Part shown: in pieces, positions 31,110-31,898 of the stretch | How the letters are laid out: each line of letters opens with the position of its first letter | Position numbering within the stretch: the first letter of the stretch is position 1 | From: Bacteroidales bacterium UBA3663 | GTDB taxonomy: Bacteria > Bacteroidota > Bacteroidia > Bacteroidales > UBA3663 | Length of the DNA: 31,898 bases | NCBI GenBank assembly: GCA_002373755.1 | Contig: DFJU01000050.1 | Location: 1,043-32,940 of the forward strand | Direction: 5' to 3' | Position numbers and translations under genes: made by a program | Notes under the pieces: model-generated | The model's database searches: none | What the model was told of the DNA's origin: nothing | What the model saw: only the letters and a program-made list of their open reading frames with translations

Positions 31110-31898
31110 TTACGAATTCTTCCACCTTACGCGCATCTGGTCGCCGATGATGGCCTGAACCTCCTTGACCAGATCCCAGTCGATCGGAGCCTCGGCATAG
31201 GCGATGTTCTTGCGCACGTTGTCGGGGTTGGCCGAACTGAACAGCGTAGTTGCGATGCGCGGGTTGCTGATGGCGTATTGGATGGCCAATTTCTCAATCG
31301 GATAGCCCTTGCCGTTGCAGTATTCGACGGCGCGGCGGCAGGCTTCGACCAATGGTTTCGGTGCTGGATGCCAATCGGGTACGCCACGGGTGGAAAGCAA
31401 TCCCATCGACAGCGGAGACGCGTTGATGATGCCGACGCCATTGGCCTCAAAGAAATCGAAATAGTCGTTCAGCAGTTCGTCGTTGAGCGAATAGTGGCAG
31501 AAGCAGAGCGTGGCCTCGACGGTGCCGGCAGGGACGTGTTCGATGACCCACTTGATGTTTTCGGGCTGGAGGTCGGTGATACCTACGTGGCTTACGATGC
31601 CCTTCTGCTTGAGTTCGACGAGGGCCGGCAGGGTCTCATCGGCCACTTTCTGAAGTCCGCCCGGCAGTCCGGCCTGGAACTCGATGTCGTGCACGTTGAT
31701 GAGGTCGATATGGTCGATGTTGAGTCGCTCCATGCTTTCAAAGACGCTGTCGGTGACGCGCTTGGCCGAATAGTCCCACGTGTTTTTGCCGTCCTTGCCG
31801 TAGCGGCCGACCTTGGTGCTCAGATAGTATTTGTCGCGTGGAATCTGCTTCAGAGCCTTGCCCAACACGGTTTCGGCCTTGTAGTGGCCGTAGTAGGG
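31110..31898 (-). CDS. Aldo/keto reductase, L-galactose/L-fucose dehydrogenase-like (5' end outside window)
   Basis: About 262 C-terminal residues; the frame is open to the window edge. The sequence follows plant L-galactose dehydrogenase: 'PYYGHYKAETVLGKAL', 'YLSTKVGRYGKDGKNTWDYS', 'SMERLNIDHIDLINVHDIEF', 'VGITDLQPENIKWVIEHVPA', 'CFCHYSLNDELLNDY' and 'GVGIINASPLSMGLLSTRGV', then 'PDWHPAPKPLVEACR'. The AKR catalytic Lys is in 'STKVGRY' and the His in 'NVHDIE'. It would oxidise an aldose to its lactone with NAD(P)+, or work in reverse. It precedes the galacturonokinase-like gene by 115 bases (tandem repeat and palindrome C). Exact sugar unknown. Confidence 0.88.
   Translation of the reverse strand, partial: PYYGHYKAETVLGKALKQIPRDKYYLSTKVGRYGKDGKNTWDYSAKRVTDSVFESMERLNIDHIDLINVHDIEFQAGLPGGLQKVADETLPALVELKQKGIVSHVGITDLQPENIKWVIEHVPAGTVEATLCFCHYSLNDELLNDYFDFFEANGVGIINASPLSMGLLSTRGVPDWHPAPKPLVEACRRAVEYCNGKGYPIEKLAIQYAISNPRIATTLFSSANPDNVRKNIAYAEAPIDWDLVKEVQAIIGDQMRVRWKNS

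Overview
The window looks like chromosomal DNA of a fairly GC-rich member of the Bacteroidota, most likely Bacteroidales (Prevotellaceae-like or a neighbouring gut/rumen lineage). Evidence: many start regions carry the Bacteroides-type -7 box TAnnTTTG and none shows an obvious Shine-Dalgarno sequence; the order rpmB-rpmG-DUF4295-ftsY-rimO is a Bacteroidota signature; two large secreted enzymes end in tails resembling type IX secretion sorting domains; and there are Bacteroidota-type polysaccharide lyases. I see no rRNA, tRNA, IS element, prophage or CRISPR array.

Layout. 1-2.3 kb (minus): 5' part of a rhamnogalacturonan lyase (PL11) and a small outer-membrane beta-barrel protein. 2.5-4.8 kb (minus): a WcaJ-type undecaprenyl-phosphate sugar transferase and thymidylate synthase. 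4.9-10.2 kb (plus): lptC, a CNNM/CorC-type CBS membrane protein, a PpiD/SurA-like periplasmic foldase and rlmN. 10.3-20.0 kb (minus): a secreted multidomain pectate lyase, an AT-richer orphan membrane protein, a FecCD-type permease with its lipoprotein binding protein (no ATPase nearby), a TerB-DnaJ co-chaperone and a large C10 (streptopain) protease. 20.2-24.0 kb (plus): cinA-like amidase, rpmB, rpmG, DUF4295 gene, ftsY, rimO. 24.1-25.4 kb: an AT-richer patch with a small beta-barrel protein and a YafQ-type toxin-antitoxin pair. 25.4-28.8 kb: an S4-domain RNA-binding protein without a catalytic domain, a divergent LtaS/phosphoethanolamine-transferase-like enzyme, and a membrane-anchored protein with a degenerate PD-(D/E)XK-like domain. 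28.9-31.9 kb (minus): a putative sugar operon of L-galactose-dehydrogenase-like aldo/keto reductase, galacturonokinase-like GHMP kinase and sugar-1-phosphate nucleotidyltransferase.

How it fits together. Two pectin lyases and a kinase whose sugar-binding loop reads GAHVDH (as in plant galacturonokinase) instead of the galactokinase GEHxDY suggest a pectin/galacturonate lifestyle. Most other genes are housekeeping: envelope biogenesis, translation and protein export.

The most notable observations are: (1) the galacturonokinase-like operon; (2) a toxin-antitoxin module lying precisely between 22-bp direct repeats that duplicate the 3' end of the S4 gene; (3) two octamers, CTACGCGA and ATCGGCCA, that are far more frequent than composition predicts, in all reading frames and between genes; (4) dispersed palindromic repeats that sit directly after stop codons and, in one case, form the N-terminal coding region of a lipoprotein; and (5) a membrane-anchored nuclease-fold protein lacking its catalytic lysine. 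Promoter, terminator and repeat calls rest on reading by eye, and no database search was possible.
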